Under the pieces are notes generated by a model. It was given only the letters and a program-made list of their open reading frames with translations. It was not told the DNA's origin and did no database searches. Made by a program: the position numbers and the translations under genes. 5,836 nt of DNA from Eubacteriales bacterium (GTDB taxonomy: Bacteria > Bacillota_A > Clostridia > Lachnospirales > Lachnospiraceae), in assembly GCA_030527765.1 (NCBI GenBank), contig JAUNAE010000243.1:1-5836 (forward strand), read 5' to 3'. Shown in pieces: positions 1 to 5,836 of the stretch. Numbering within the stretch: position 1 is the first letter of the stretch; each line of letters starts with the position of its first letter.

Positions 1-51
1 TTAAAACGATAGGAAGCTTCACAAAATCTGCTTGCCTCATGAGGTGCAAAG

Positions 52-321
52 ATGATCAGAAAACACATTATATTTTATGGACGTGTACAGGGTGTTGGAT
101 TCCGATTCTATGCAGTAAACAAAGCCAGGCAGCTGGGACTGACCGGCTGGGTGGAGAATCTGTATGATGGTTCTGTTGAAATGGAAGTGCAAGGAACAGA
201 AGAGAAGATAGATGAACTGGTCTATTATCTGGATCAGCAGCGTTTTATACGAATAGAAGGCATGGATGTCAAACGACAGGAAGTAATATCCGAAGGAAGC
301 TTCAGGGAAAGAGGGTACTGA
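52..321 (+). CDS. acyP: Acylphosphatase
   Basis: This 89-residue protein is the normal length for a single-domain acylphosphatase, a small cytosolic enzyme that hydrolyses carboxyl-phosphate bonds such as those in acetyl phosphate, carbamoyl phosphate and 1,3-bisphosphoglycerate. The signature GRVQGVGFR is at residues 10-18 and forms the phosphate-binding loop, with Arg18 as the catalytic arginine. The second family motif, GWVENLYDGSVE at residues 32-43, supplies the catalytic Asn36. Both are intact, so the enzyme should be active. The ATG at 52 is preceded by GAGGTG at 41-46, five bases upstream, and the motif position fits this start. It stands alone: 149 bases separate it from nadE and the upstream gene lies outside the window. 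The physiological substrate cannot be deduced. Identification is firm. Confidence 0.96.
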   Translation: MIRKHIIFYGRVQGVGFRFYAVNKARQLGLTGWVENLYDGSVEMEVQGTEEKIDELVYYLDQQRFIRIEGMDVKRQEVISEGSFRERGY

Positions 322-347
322 TACCTCGAGGATGCTTCAGAAAAATT

Positions 348-382
348 CATATAGTCATACATGCAAGCATGACGCCTATGTG
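348..382. other. Imperfect inverted repeat in the acyP-nadE spacer
   Basis: CATATAG at 348-354 can pair with CTATGTG at 376-382 with one G-U pair. Inside it GTCAT at 354-358 can pair with ATGAC at 369-373, around a core CATGCAAGCATG at 360-371. The two stems share G354, so they are partly alternative. No T-run follows, so this does not look like an intrinsic terminator for acyP. It could be a protein-binding site, a leader RNA structure or chance. The rest of the spacer is AT-rich around 411-430 (a possible but poor -10, with no convincing -35) and ends in the nadE ribosome site AGGAGGAG at 457-464. Confidence 0.3.
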
Positions 383-470
383 GATATTCTGTGAGTCTCC
401 TGAATAGTTAGAATGTATATATTTATTTTGAGAAGATGTACAGTAGAGTTAACAATAGGAGGAGTTTATT

Positions 471-1244
471 ATGTTAAAAAATCCAGAAGCAACGAAACAG
501 CGTGTCATTGAGTGGATCCGGGATTATTTCAAAAACAGTGTTCCGAATGGCTGTGCAGTCATCGGAATTTCCGGAGGCAAAGATTCCAGTGTAGCGGCAG
601 CTTTTTGCAAGGAAGCACTTGGAGCGGATCGCGTCATCGGAGTTACGATGCCCGATGGAGATCAGAAAGATATTTCTGACAGCTACGAGCTGATTAACCA
701 TCTCGGAATTAAGAGCATGGAAGTGAATATCAAAGATATTACGGGAGCTTATTTGAATACATTTTCCAATCTTCCTGCATTTCAGGAAATCACAGGTAAA
801 GAAGGTCTTCTGGGAGAAGCAAAAATCAACTTCCCTCCACGTATTCGTATGAGCGTTCTTTACGCAGTTGCCCAGTCTCTGCCGACAGGTGGATTGGTTG
901 TAAACACCTGCAATCGTTCCGAGGATTATGTGGGATATTCTACAAAGTTTGGTGATGCGGCAGGCGATTTCAGTCCTATGGCAGCATTTACCGTAGAAGA
1001 GGTTCGTCAGTTGGGAGATGTCCTGGGCCTTCCGCAGAGTCTGGTACACAAAGCACCTTCTGATGGACTCAGCGGAATGACTGATGAGGATAAACTTGGA
1101 TTCACTTACGCAGAGCTGGATGAGTATCTCGCCACAGGAGTTTGCGAGAATCCGGTTTCAAAGGAAAAAATTGATCGACTTCATGTGAGAAATCTGCACA
1201 AATTAATGCCAATGCCAACGTATAAGAAGAGTGAGGAAGAATAA
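471..1244 (+). CDS. nadE: NAD+ synthetase, ammonia-dependent type
   Basis: NadE makes NAD+ from nicotinate adenine dinucleotide, ATP and ammonia, the last step shared by de novo and salvage NAD synthesis in the cytosol. The 257-residue protein is an N-type ATP pyrophosphatase: the P-loop SGGKDSS is at residues 34-40, and the substrate and ATP-binding stretches are visible as NFPPRIRMSVLYAVAQ (120-135), NTCNRSEDYVGYSTKFGD (145-162) and KAPSDGLSGMTDEDKLG (194-210). There is no N-terminal nitrilase (glutaminase) domain, so it should use free ammonia, or ammonia from a separate partner, rather than glutamine. The start is secured by AGGAGGAG at 457-464, six bases before the ATG. An intrinsic terminator follows about 50 bases after the stop, so the gene probably forms the end of its transcript. 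Identification is firm. Confidence 0.96.
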   Translation: MLKNPEATKQRVIEWIRDYFKNSVPNGCAVIGISGGKDSSVAAAFCKEALGADRVIGVTMPDGDQKDISDSYELINHLGIKSMEVNIKDITGAYLNTFSNLPAFQEITGKEGLLGEAKINFPPRIRMSVLYAVAQSLPTGGLVVNTCNRSEDYVGYSTKFGDAAGDFSPMAAFTVEEVRQLGDVLGLPQSLVHKAPSDGLSGMTDEDKLGFTYAELDEYLATGVCENPVSKEKIDRLHVRNLHKLMPMPTYKKSEEE

Positions 1245-1292
1245 TCAGGGGTTCTGGTCTGCTGCAGAGTTGGATGGAATTACACATAAGAA

Positions 1293-1330
1293 AAAAGGCT
1301 GTGACCGGGCAGGTTCGCAGCCTTTTCTTT
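1293..1330 (+). terminator. Rho-independent terminator downstream of nadE
   Basis: AAAAGGCTGTG at 1293-1303 pairs with CGCAGCCTTTT at 1316-1326 (11 pairs, one of them G-U), leaving a 12-base loop. The 3' arm runs into a T-rich tail, CCTTTTCTTT, ending at 1330. Its position 49 bases after the nadE stop makes it the nadE terminator. It also lies inside the long open frame that begins at ATG 1231, which argues against that ATG as the start of the next gene. Confidence 0.85.
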
Positions 1331-1340
1331 CCAGGGAAAA

Positions 1341-1346
1341 TATAAT
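1341..1346 (+). promoter_or_regulatory. Possible -10 box for the cysteine-cluster gene
   Basis: A perfect TATAAT sits between the nadE terminator and the ribosome site of the next gene. No good -35 box is visible at the usual 16-18 base spacing, because that position falls in the 3' arm of the terminator. If it is used, transcription would start near 1353, almost at the ribosome site, giving a leader of only about 16 bases. The consensus match and the position just after a terminator favour it; the poor -35 and very short leader count against it. Confidence 0.35.
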
Positions 1347-1352
1347 AGATTC

Positions 1353-1360
1353 AAAAGGAG
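1353..1360 (+). promoter_or_regulatory. Ribosome binding site that selects the TTG start at 1369
   Basis: AAAAGGAG at 1353-1360 lies eight bases before TTG 1369 and only two bases before another in-frame TTG at 1363. The eight-base spacing is normal, the two-base spacing is not, so this site decides for 1369. Confidence 0.7.
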
Positions 1361-1368
1361 CGTTGAAT

Positions 1369-2058
1369 TTGAAGAGAGAGGAAAGTTTGGAGGAACTCTG
1401 GGACGGCAGGTTCTATGAACTTGAGGATCTGGTCCCGGTTGGGTCCGAAGGATGTGCCGGTTGTGCTGACTGCTGTATTCATACGGGGGATTCCATTATT
1501 CTTGATCCGTATGATATGTGCCGTCTCACCAGAGGACTTCACAAAAGTTTTGAAGAAATGATTGAGAAAGAAATCGAAATCCGGCTAGTGGATGGTTTCA
1601 TTCTTCCGAATCTTATGGTACAGGATGAGGAAAATTCAGGAAGAGAAGATGGATGTCCATTTCTGGATCAGGAGAAGCGCTGCAGCATACATGCGTTTCG
1701 CCCGGGGGTATGTCGTCTGTTTCCGATGGCGCGTTATTATACAGAGGATGGATTTCGGTATTTCCTTCAGAAAGGAGAATGCACCGGAAAAGGAACTCCA
1801 TGCGAAGCACGCCTGAAGGAATGGCTGGACACTCCGGATCTGCAAAGATATGAAGCCTTTGTTTGGACATGGCATCAGTTCAGAAAAGAAGTGTCTCAGA
1901 AACTTGATCTGCTCACAGAACGAAGTCAGGAACAGGTTCAGAGATATCTTTTGCAGCTGTTTTATGTCAATCCATATCCGGGCAAAAAAGATTTCTACCT
2001 TTTGTTTGAGGAGAGAATGGCACAGGCTCGGAAGGAACTGAAGCCCCTTGGGATATAA
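1369..2058 (+). CDS. YkgJ-like cysteine-cluster protein (CxxCxxCC family)
   Basis: Starting from the TTG at 1369 this is a 229-residue soluble protein. Near its N-terminus it has Cys29-x2-Cys32-x2-Cys35-Cys36, the CxxCxxCC signature of the YkgJ/UPF0153 family, which is predicted to bind zinc or an iron-sulfur cluster. The second family block is at residues 96-119: Cys96-Pro-Phe-Leu-Asp, Cys105-Ser-Ile, then Arg-Pro-Gly-Val-Cys115-Arg-Leu-Phe-Pro. Two further cysteines are at 138 and 145. The rest, about 150-229, is charged and probably helical, with no recognised domain. The biochemical role of the family is not settled, so I give no reaction. The frame stays open back to an ATG at 1231 inside nadE, but that start would read through the nadE terminator and has no ribosome site; TTG 1369 is preceded by AAAAGGAG. 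Family assignment is firm, the start likely. Confidence 0.85.
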   Translation: MKREESLEELWDGRFYELEDLVPVGSEGCAGCADCCIHTGDSIILDPYDMCRLTRGLHKSFEEMIEKEIEIRLVDGFILPNLMVQDEENSGREDGCPFLDQEKRCSIHAFRPGVCRLFPMARYYTEDGFRYFLQKGECTGKGTPCEARLKEWLDTPDLQRYEAFVWTWHQFRKEVSQKLDLLTERSQEQVQRYLLQLFYVNPYPGKKDFYLLFEERMAQARKELKPLGI

Positions 2059-2110
2059 ACGATAAATTGTGAAGCTGTTATTCGGTTATGAGTAAGCAGC
2101 AGAGCGGATG

Positions 2111-2141
2111 GCGAATGTTCGCTTTACTGGGGGATGTCCCC
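2111..2141. other. Two short hairpins in the spacer before the MATE gene
   Basis: GCGAATGTTCGC at 2111-2122 is a near-perfect palindrome, and GGGGATGTCCCC at 2130-2141 folds as a four-pair G/C stem with the loop ATGT. Each is weak alone. Together with the two stronger stems immediately downstream they make this spacer unusually rich in self-complementary sequence. Neither is followed by a T-run. Confidence 0.4.
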
Positions 2142-2162
2142 GTGCTATGATTGTAATTAAAT

Positions 2163-2230
2163 CGCGAATCTCGTAAGAAGATTCGCGCGCGAGTTCGGCA
2201 GTTGCGAAGCAACTTTCTTCTGCCGAACTC
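2163..2230. repeat. Paired strong stem-loops, candidate dispersed intergenic element
   Basis: Two adjacent perfect inverted repeats are present. CGCGAATCT (2163-2171) pairs with AGATTCGCG (2179-2187), nine pairs around a seven-base loop. Then GAGTTCGGCAG (2191-2201) pairs with CTGCCGAACTC (2220-2230), eleven pairs, and its loop holds a second small stem, GTTGC (2201-2205) with GCAAC (2209-2213). No T-run follows on either strand, so this is not a typical terminator, although it could stop or stabilise transcripts of the cysteine-cluster gene. The compact palindromic layout resembles REP-like or MITE-like intergenic repeats. Only one copy lies in this window, so repeat status is inference. The 284-base spacer (2059-2342) contains no credible gene. 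Confidence 0.5.
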
Positions 2231-2342
2231 TGAGATGAATCCGAAATAACAAGAATGAGAAGAGTAGGAAAAACACATCCATAATTCCTGCTCTTAAAAT
2301 TCTAACAAAATGTATATGGTTTGTAGAAAAGAGAGTTGACTC

Positions 2343-3740
2343 ATGAGTACCATTACAAAGAAACTTACATCAAGATTATATGATTCCTCGAAAATCGACT
2401 GGCAGAACCTTTCTTTTTCCAATCGTGATATCAAAAACCTGCTGGTTCCCCTGGTAATTCAGCAGCTTCTGACATCCCTTATGGGAATGATCGATACCAT
2501 GATGGTTTCCAGAGTTGGCAGTGCGGCGATTTCTGCAGTGTCATTGACGGATTCCATAAATGTGCTGGTGATTCAGGTATTTGCCGCACTGGCGGCAGGA
2601 GGAACGATTATCTGTTCCCAGTATATCGGATTTCAGGATCACAAAAAGGCAAACGAAGCGGCCAGACAGCTGTTCTTCTCAATTTTTATCATTTCATTTT
2701 CGATCGGAGCGGTGTGTATTCTTCTGAGACAGCCTCTTCTCCATCTGGTATTTGGGCAGGTGGAACCGAAAGTTATGAATTATTCTTCCGTATATTTTGC
2801 GCTGACAGCGGCGTCCTTTCCTTTTATTGCCTTGTTTGAAGCGGGAGGATCTTTTTACCGGGCAGCAGGAAACAGCCGGTTCCCGATGATTGTTTCGGTT
2901 ATTGCAAACCTCGTGAATATTGTCGGAAATGCGATTTTTATTTTTGTATTCCACTGGGGTGTTATGGGTGCGGCTCTGGCAACACTTTTGTCCAGAGCTC
3001 TGAACGCAGTCATTCTTCTTGTCTGTCTGCGTAAGCCCAAACAGGTCATTGTCGTGAAAGATTATCTGACCATTCGACCGGATTTCAAAATGATTCTTCG
3101 CATCCTGGCAATCGGAGTTCCTTCCGGAATTGAGAACGGAATGTTTCAATTTGGAAAGCTGGCGATCCAGTCAAGTGTGTCGACTCTTGGAACAACGGCG
3201 ATTGCCGCCAATGCAATGACCATTATTCTGGAGAACCTGAATGGAATTGCAGGAATCGGCATTGGAATCGGCCTTATGACGGTAGTCGGGCAGTGCATCG
3301 GCGCGGGTAAGGAAGAAGAGGCCAAATACTATGTTGTGAAATTAACAGGGATCGCGGAAATTGCAGTTACGACGAGCTGTCTTATTGTGTTTGCGGCAGC
3401 GAAACCGGTCATGGTACTTGCGGGAATGGAACCGAAAGCCGCAGAAATGTGTTGGGCTATGATTGTGTTTGTGACACTGACCAAACCCTTTGTATGGACA
3501 TTGTCCTTTGTTCCGGTGTACGGTATGAGGGCAGCAGGAGATGTCAGATTTTCTATGATAACCTCCAGCCTGACGATGTGGCTGTGCCGAGTAGTTATTG
3601 CAGTCTGTCTGATTCGATTTTTTGGATTTGGTCCTATTGCCGTGTGGATTGGAATGGCATCTGACTGGGCTGTTAGAGCTGTGATATTTACGATCCGGTT
3701 CCGCTCCGGAAGATGGCTGCGTCACAAAGTTATTGGATGA
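2343..3740 (+). CDS. MATE family efflux transporter
   Basis: This 465-residue membrane protein is full length for a MATE exporter, an antiporter that expels drugs or organic cations in exchange for Na+ or H+. It begins with about 30 polar residues, then hydrophobic segments alternate to about residue 455, as expected for 12 helices in two halves. The first half has the family-typical helix around residues 36-70 (QQLLTSLMGMIDTMMVSRVG, with Asp51). The internal duplication shows in matching loops: RAAGNSRFPM at 173-182 and RAAGDVRFSM at 396-405. VGQCIGAGKEEEA at 315-327 is the typical MATE loop. The substrate cannot be inferred. The ribosome site is weak (GAGAG at 2331-2335, seven bases before the ATG) and no clear promoter is visible. 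Only 36 bases separate its stop from proA, so cotranscription with proA is likely. Confidence 0.93.
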   Translation: MSTITKKLTSRLYDSSKIDWQNLSFSNRDIKNLLVPLVIQQLLTSLMGMIDTMMVSRVGSAAISAVSLTDSINVLVIQVFAALAAGGTIICSQYIGFQDHKKANEAARQLFFSIFIISFSIGAVCILLRQPLLHLVFGQVEPKVMNYSSVYFALTAASFPFIALFEAGGSFYRAAGNSRFPMIVSVIANLVNIVGNAIFIFVFHWGVMGAALATLLSRALNAVILLVCLRKPKQVIVVKDYLTIRPDFKMILRILAIGVPSGIENGMFQFGKLAIQSSVSTLGTTAIAANAMTIILENLNGIAGIGIGIGLMTVVGQCIGAGKEEEAKYYVVKLTGIAEIAVTTSCLIVFAAAKPVMVLAGMEPKAAEMCWAMIVFVTLTKPFVWTLSFVPVYGMRAAGDVRFSMITSSLTMWLCRVVIAVCLIRFFGFGPIAVWIGMASDWAVRAVIFTIRFRSGRWLRHKVIG

Positions 3741-3776
3741 GAATGATATATTATATATAGAAAGGATGAGAGACCT

Positions 3777-5054
3777 ATGAATATCAGAGAAGAAGTGCGA
3801 AAAATGAAAAGTGCAGCTCCTTACATGGCAGCTTCCGACATAGAACTGCGAAACAAGGCGCTTCTGGCGATCGCCGATACTCTGCAGAATCACGCAGAAG
3901 AAATTTTTGCCGCAAATGCAAAGGATCTTGAGGCGGCCAAAGAGGCTGAGATTTCAGAAGCGGTGATTCATCGCCTGAAATTCCATGAAGGAAAACTGAA
4001 TGATGTAATTAAAGGAATTCAGCAGCTCGTATCTCTGCCGGATCCTATTGGAAAAGTAACTCTGAATCGAGAACTGGATGAGGGTCTTCTCCTGAAAAGA
4101 ATTTCCTGTCCTATTGGTGTGATTGGAGTGATTTTTGAGGCACGACCGGATGCACTCGTACAGATTTCCTCTCTGTGTCTGAAGAGCGGAAACTGTGCGG
4201 TGCTGAAAGGCGGAAAGGAAACAGCAAACACGAATCGAATTCTGTTTCGTCTGATTTATGAGACGGCAGTGGCAGCAGGACTTCCGGAACATTGCATGAT
4301 TCAGGCGGAGCAGCACAACGAAATCGATGAACTTCTGGAATGTGACGACTGTGTGGATCTGCTGATTCCAAGAGGATCTAACAAGTTCGTGCGTTACATC
4401 ATGGATCACACGAAGATTCCGGTAATGGGACATGCAGATGGTGTCTGCCATATTTACGTGGATCAGGATGCAGACTTTGCGAAAACACTTCCGATCCTTG
4501 TGGATGCAAAGACCCAGTACACAGCGGCATGTAATGCAGTAGAGACCCTTTTGATTCACCGCTCCATTGCAAAAGAATTTCTGCCTCTTCTCTCTGAGAA
4601 GCTGACGGATGCGGGAGTTCAAATTCGAGGCACCAAAGAAGTAACCGATCTGATTGCCGGGGAGACTGTGGAAGAAAGTGAGTTCAGAGAGTATCTGGAT
4701 CTCATCGTGTCTGTGAAACTTGTAGACGACGTGGATGAGGCGATCAGACATATCAATCGCTATGGATCTCATCATACAGACAGTATCATGACAGAAAATG
4801 CAAAAACAGCAGAGTACTTCATGAATCTGGTGGATTCTGCGGGGGTATATCAGAACTGTTCCACACGATTTGCCGATGGATTCCGTTATGGCTTCGGGGC
4901 AGAGGTTGGAATCAGTACAAGCAAAATTCATGCCAGAGGTCCGGTTGGTCTGGAAGGCCTTGTGACTTACAAATACAAACTTTATGGAACGGGACAGATT
5001 GTGGGAGATTACGCCACCGGCAAAAAAGAATTCCACTTCAAAGATTTGGATTGA
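3777..5054 (+). CDS. proA: Gamma-glutamyl phosphate reductase
   Basis: ProA reduces gamma-glutamyl phosphate with NADPH to glutamate-5-semialdehyde, which cyclises on the way to proline; it acts in the cytosol. The 425-residue length is typical. Family landmarks are intact: VIGVIFEARPDA (116-127), the cofactor-domain segment SGNCAVLKGGKE (137-148), the catalytic cysteine Cys252 within QYTAACNAVETLL (247-259), NRYGSHHTDSIMT (328-340), and the C-terminal EVGISTSKIHARGPVGLEGL (376-395). The ATG at 3777 is preceded by AAAGGA at 3761-3766. That ten-base spacing is rather long, but the N-terminus matches the family and no nearer start is better. Its usual partner proB (glutamate 5-kinase) is not adjacent: upstream is a MATE transporter and downstream a tRNA-editing protein. 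Identification is firm. Confidence 0.97.
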   Translation: MNIREEVRKMKSAAPYMAASDIELRNKALLAIADTLQNHAEEIFAANAKDLEAAKEAEISEAVIHRLKFHEGKLNDVIKGIQQLVSLPDPIGKVTLNRELDEGLLLKRISCPIGVIGVIFEARPDALVQISSLCLKSGNCAVLKGGKETANTNRILFRLIYETAVAAGLPEHCMIQAEQHNEIDELLECDDCVDLLIPRGSNKFVRYIMDHTKIPVMGHADGVCHIYVDQDADFAKTLPILVDAKTQYTAACNAVETLLIHRSIAKEFLPLLSEKLTDAGVQIRGTKEVTDLIAGETVEESEFREYLDLIVSVKLVDDVDEAIRHINRYGSHHTDSIMTENAKTAEYFMNLVDSAGVYQNCSTRFADGFRYGFGAEVGISTSKIHARGPVGLEGLVTYKYKLYGTGQIVGDYATGKKEFHFKDLD

Positions 5055-5138
5055 TCAGAATCATGTGATGAGTCTTGCGAGATCTGACTTAAGTATTTAC
5101 AGATAAAGATACTGAAAAAACTGAAAAGGAGCAACTGT

Positions 5139-5696
5139 ATGAAATTGCAACAGGGACGTCCGGAGAATACAGAAGGACGACTGCCTAAGGAGCTGCGGGT
5201 CTATGACCTGCTGGAAAAACTGAATGTTTCATATGAGCGGGTGGATCATGAAGCGGCGATGACCATGGAAGCCTGTGAAGAAATCGATAAAGTTTTGAAT
5301 GCCATGACTTGCAAGAATCTGTTTCTGTGCAATCGCCAGGAAACAGATTTCTATCTTCTCATGATGCCCGGAGGAAAAAAATTCAAAACAAAAGACCTTT
5401 CCAAACAGCTGGGAGTAGCCAGACTCTCTTTTGCGAAGGGAGAGTATATGGAAGAATACCTGGATATCACACCGGGATCTGTCAGCGTCATGGGACTTAT
5501 GAATGATACGGACAAGCGAGTGCAGCTCGTGATCGACGAAGACATTCTTGAAGATTCTTATGTTGGATGTCACCCATGTATCAACACATCCAGCATCAAG
5601 CTTACATGGAAAGATCTTCTGGAAAAAATTCTCCCGGAGGTAGACCATAAACCGATCATGGTGCAGCTTCCGGAGTACCCGGATGATACCTTGTAA
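5139..5696 (+). CDS. ProXp-ala/PrdX-like aminoacyl-tRNA deacylase (YbaK/ProX superfamily)
   Basis: This 185-residue protein belongs to the YbaK/prolyl-tRNA synthetase-associated editing domain family. It most resembles the free-standing ProXp-ala (PrdX) type, which hydrolyses Ala-tRNA(Pro) mischarged by prolyl-tRNA synthetase. Visible landmarks are the N-terminal segment LRVYDLLEKLNVSYERVDHEAAMT (19-42), CKNLFLCN (58-65) with Lys59 in the position of the family's functional lysine, TPGSVSVMGLMND (111-123), and GCHPCINTSSIKLTWKDLL (143-161), the conserved Gly-Cys-His-Pro substrate-pocket block. About 17 residues precede the domain and 20 follow it, so it is slightly longer than a minimal family member. 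The start is supported by AAAGGAG at 5125-5131, seven bases before the ATG. It lies 84 bases after proA with no terminator between, so the two may share a transcript. The family is firm; the exact tRNA specificity is inferred. Confidence 0.85.
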   Translation: MKLQQGRPENTEGRLPKELRVYDLLEKLNVSYERVDHEAAMTMEACEEIDKVLNAMTCKNLFLCNRQETDFYLLMMPGGKKFKTKDLSKQLGVARLSFAKGEYMEEYLDITPGSVSVMGLMNDTDKRVQLVIDEDILEDSYVGCHPCINTSSIKLTWKDLLEKILPEVDHKPIMVQLPEYPDDTL

Positions 5697-5708
5697 GTCA
5701 GAACAAAT

Positions 5709-5836
5709 AAAACTCCAAAAATGATGCTAAGGTGAGGAGGGCAGGCCTGACAAGCACCAAAAGAGCAAGAAAACTCCTAAATTGGTGCTGAGGAAGAGCT
5801 GGGTAAGCCTGACAAGCACCAAAAGTACAAGAAAAC
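5709..5836. repeat. Diverged 61-62 bp tandem direct repeat, cut by the window edge
   Basis: Unit 1 is 5709-5769 (61 bp) and unit 2 is 5770-5831 (62 bp). A third copy begins at 5832 (AAAAC) and leaves the window. By hand alignment the two full units are about 80 percent identical with a single one-base indel. The best conserved block is GCCTGACAAGCACCAAAAG, identical at 5745-5763 and 5807-5825, followed by a shared CAAGAAAAC. In unit 2 TTGGTGCT (5782-5789) is the exact inverse complement of AGCACCAA (5815-5822); in unit 1 the equivalent arms TGATGCT (5722-5728) and AGCACCA (5753-5759) carry one mismatch. Unit lengths are not multiples of three and stops occur, so it is not a coding repeat. It begins 12 bases after the deacylase stop codon. 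Function is unknown. Confidence 0.8.

Noticed and set aside
35..44. CCTCATGAGG palindrome overlapping the acyP ribosome site
   Set aside because: The hairpin would have only about three pairs around a four-base loop, too weak to claim translational control.
12..304. GGAAGCTTCA at 12-21 and again at 295-304, flanking acyP
   Set aside because: This is a 10-base match around a common 6-base palindrome, with the second copy inside the acyP coding end. It is most simply chance.
474..1049. 191-codon minus-strand open frame opposite nadE
   Set aside because: It has the same in-register antisense relationship, with no recognisable domain or ribosome site; nadE explains the DNA.
2078..2278. 66-codon minus-strand open frame in the hairpin-rich spacer
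   Set aside because: Its sequence is dictated by the inverted repeats at 2163-2230, it matches no domain I know, and the structure explains the DNA better than coding.
2313..2341. TATATG and TTGACT near the MATE start as promoter elements
   Set aside because: TTGACT lies directly before the start codon, downstream of any useful -10, and TATATG has no suitably spaced -35. No promoter can be supported.
3342..3893. 183-codon minus-strand open frame across the MATE-proA junction
   Set aside because: It is in register antisense to both genes and has a low-complexity Ser/His/Lys/Arg-rich translation, so it is a shadow frame.
3954..5036. 360-codon open frame on the minus strand, antisense to proA
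   Set aside because: It lies in exact codon register opposite proA, where stops arise only from TTA, CTA and TCA codons on the + strand, and proA simply lacks these over this stretch. The translation is Cys/His/Ser/Arg-rich with no recognisable domain, while the + strand protein is a complete ProA.
5092..5113. AGTATTTA...TAAAGATACT hairpin between proA and the deacylase gene
   Set aside because: The stem is AT-rich and bulged, with no T-run after it, so it is not a credible terminator.
5745..5836. CRISPR-like reading of the 3' edge (about 33-bp repeats with about 29-bp spacers)
   Set aside because: The would-be spacers (5717-5744 and 5778-5806) are themselves clearly similar, the repeats differ internally, and no cas gene is present. 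A diverged tandem repeat fits better.

Overview
The window is a compact stretch of a low-to-mid GC Gram-positive chromosome. Every real gene I can support lies on the + strand. Strong AGGAGG-type ribosome sites, a TTG start, a U-tract intrinsic terminator, an anaerobe-type ProXp-ala/PrdX protein and a Cys-cluster (YkgJ-type) protein all point to Clostridia, most plausibly a gut Lachnospiraceae relative. That placement is inference from protein style, not from a marker gene.

Layout: (1) 52-321, a complete acylphosphatase. (2) 322-470, a spacer with an imperfect hairpin and the strong ribosome site of the next gene. (3) 471-1244, ammonia-dependent NAD+ synthetase NadE, closed by a clear intrinsic terminator at 1293-1330. 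(4) A CxxCxxCC cysteine-cluster protein, which I start at a TTG at 1369 because an upstream ATG would translate through that terminator; it ends at 2058. (5) 2059-2342, a 284-bp non-coding spacer packed with hairpins, the best candidate for a dispersed intergenic element. (6) 2343-3740, a MATE-family multidrug/cation exporter. (7) 3777-5054, ProA, gamma-glutamyl phosphate reductase. (8) 5139-5696, a ProXp-ala/PrdX-like trans-editing deacylase. (9) From 5709 to the window edge, two full copies and the start of a third copy of a diverged 61-62 bp tandem repeat carrying an internal inverted repeat.

Functionally this is mostly housekeeping: acyl-phosphate hydrolysis, the last step of NAD synthesis, the second step of proline synthesis, and probably clearance of Ala-tRNA(Pro). 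The last two share a proline theme and may be cotranscribed, though no proB is present beside proA. I see no defence system, prophage, transposase, CRISPR array, tRNA or rRNA gene. The items most worth a second look are non-coding: the 3'-edge tandem repeat and the structured spacer before the MATE gene.
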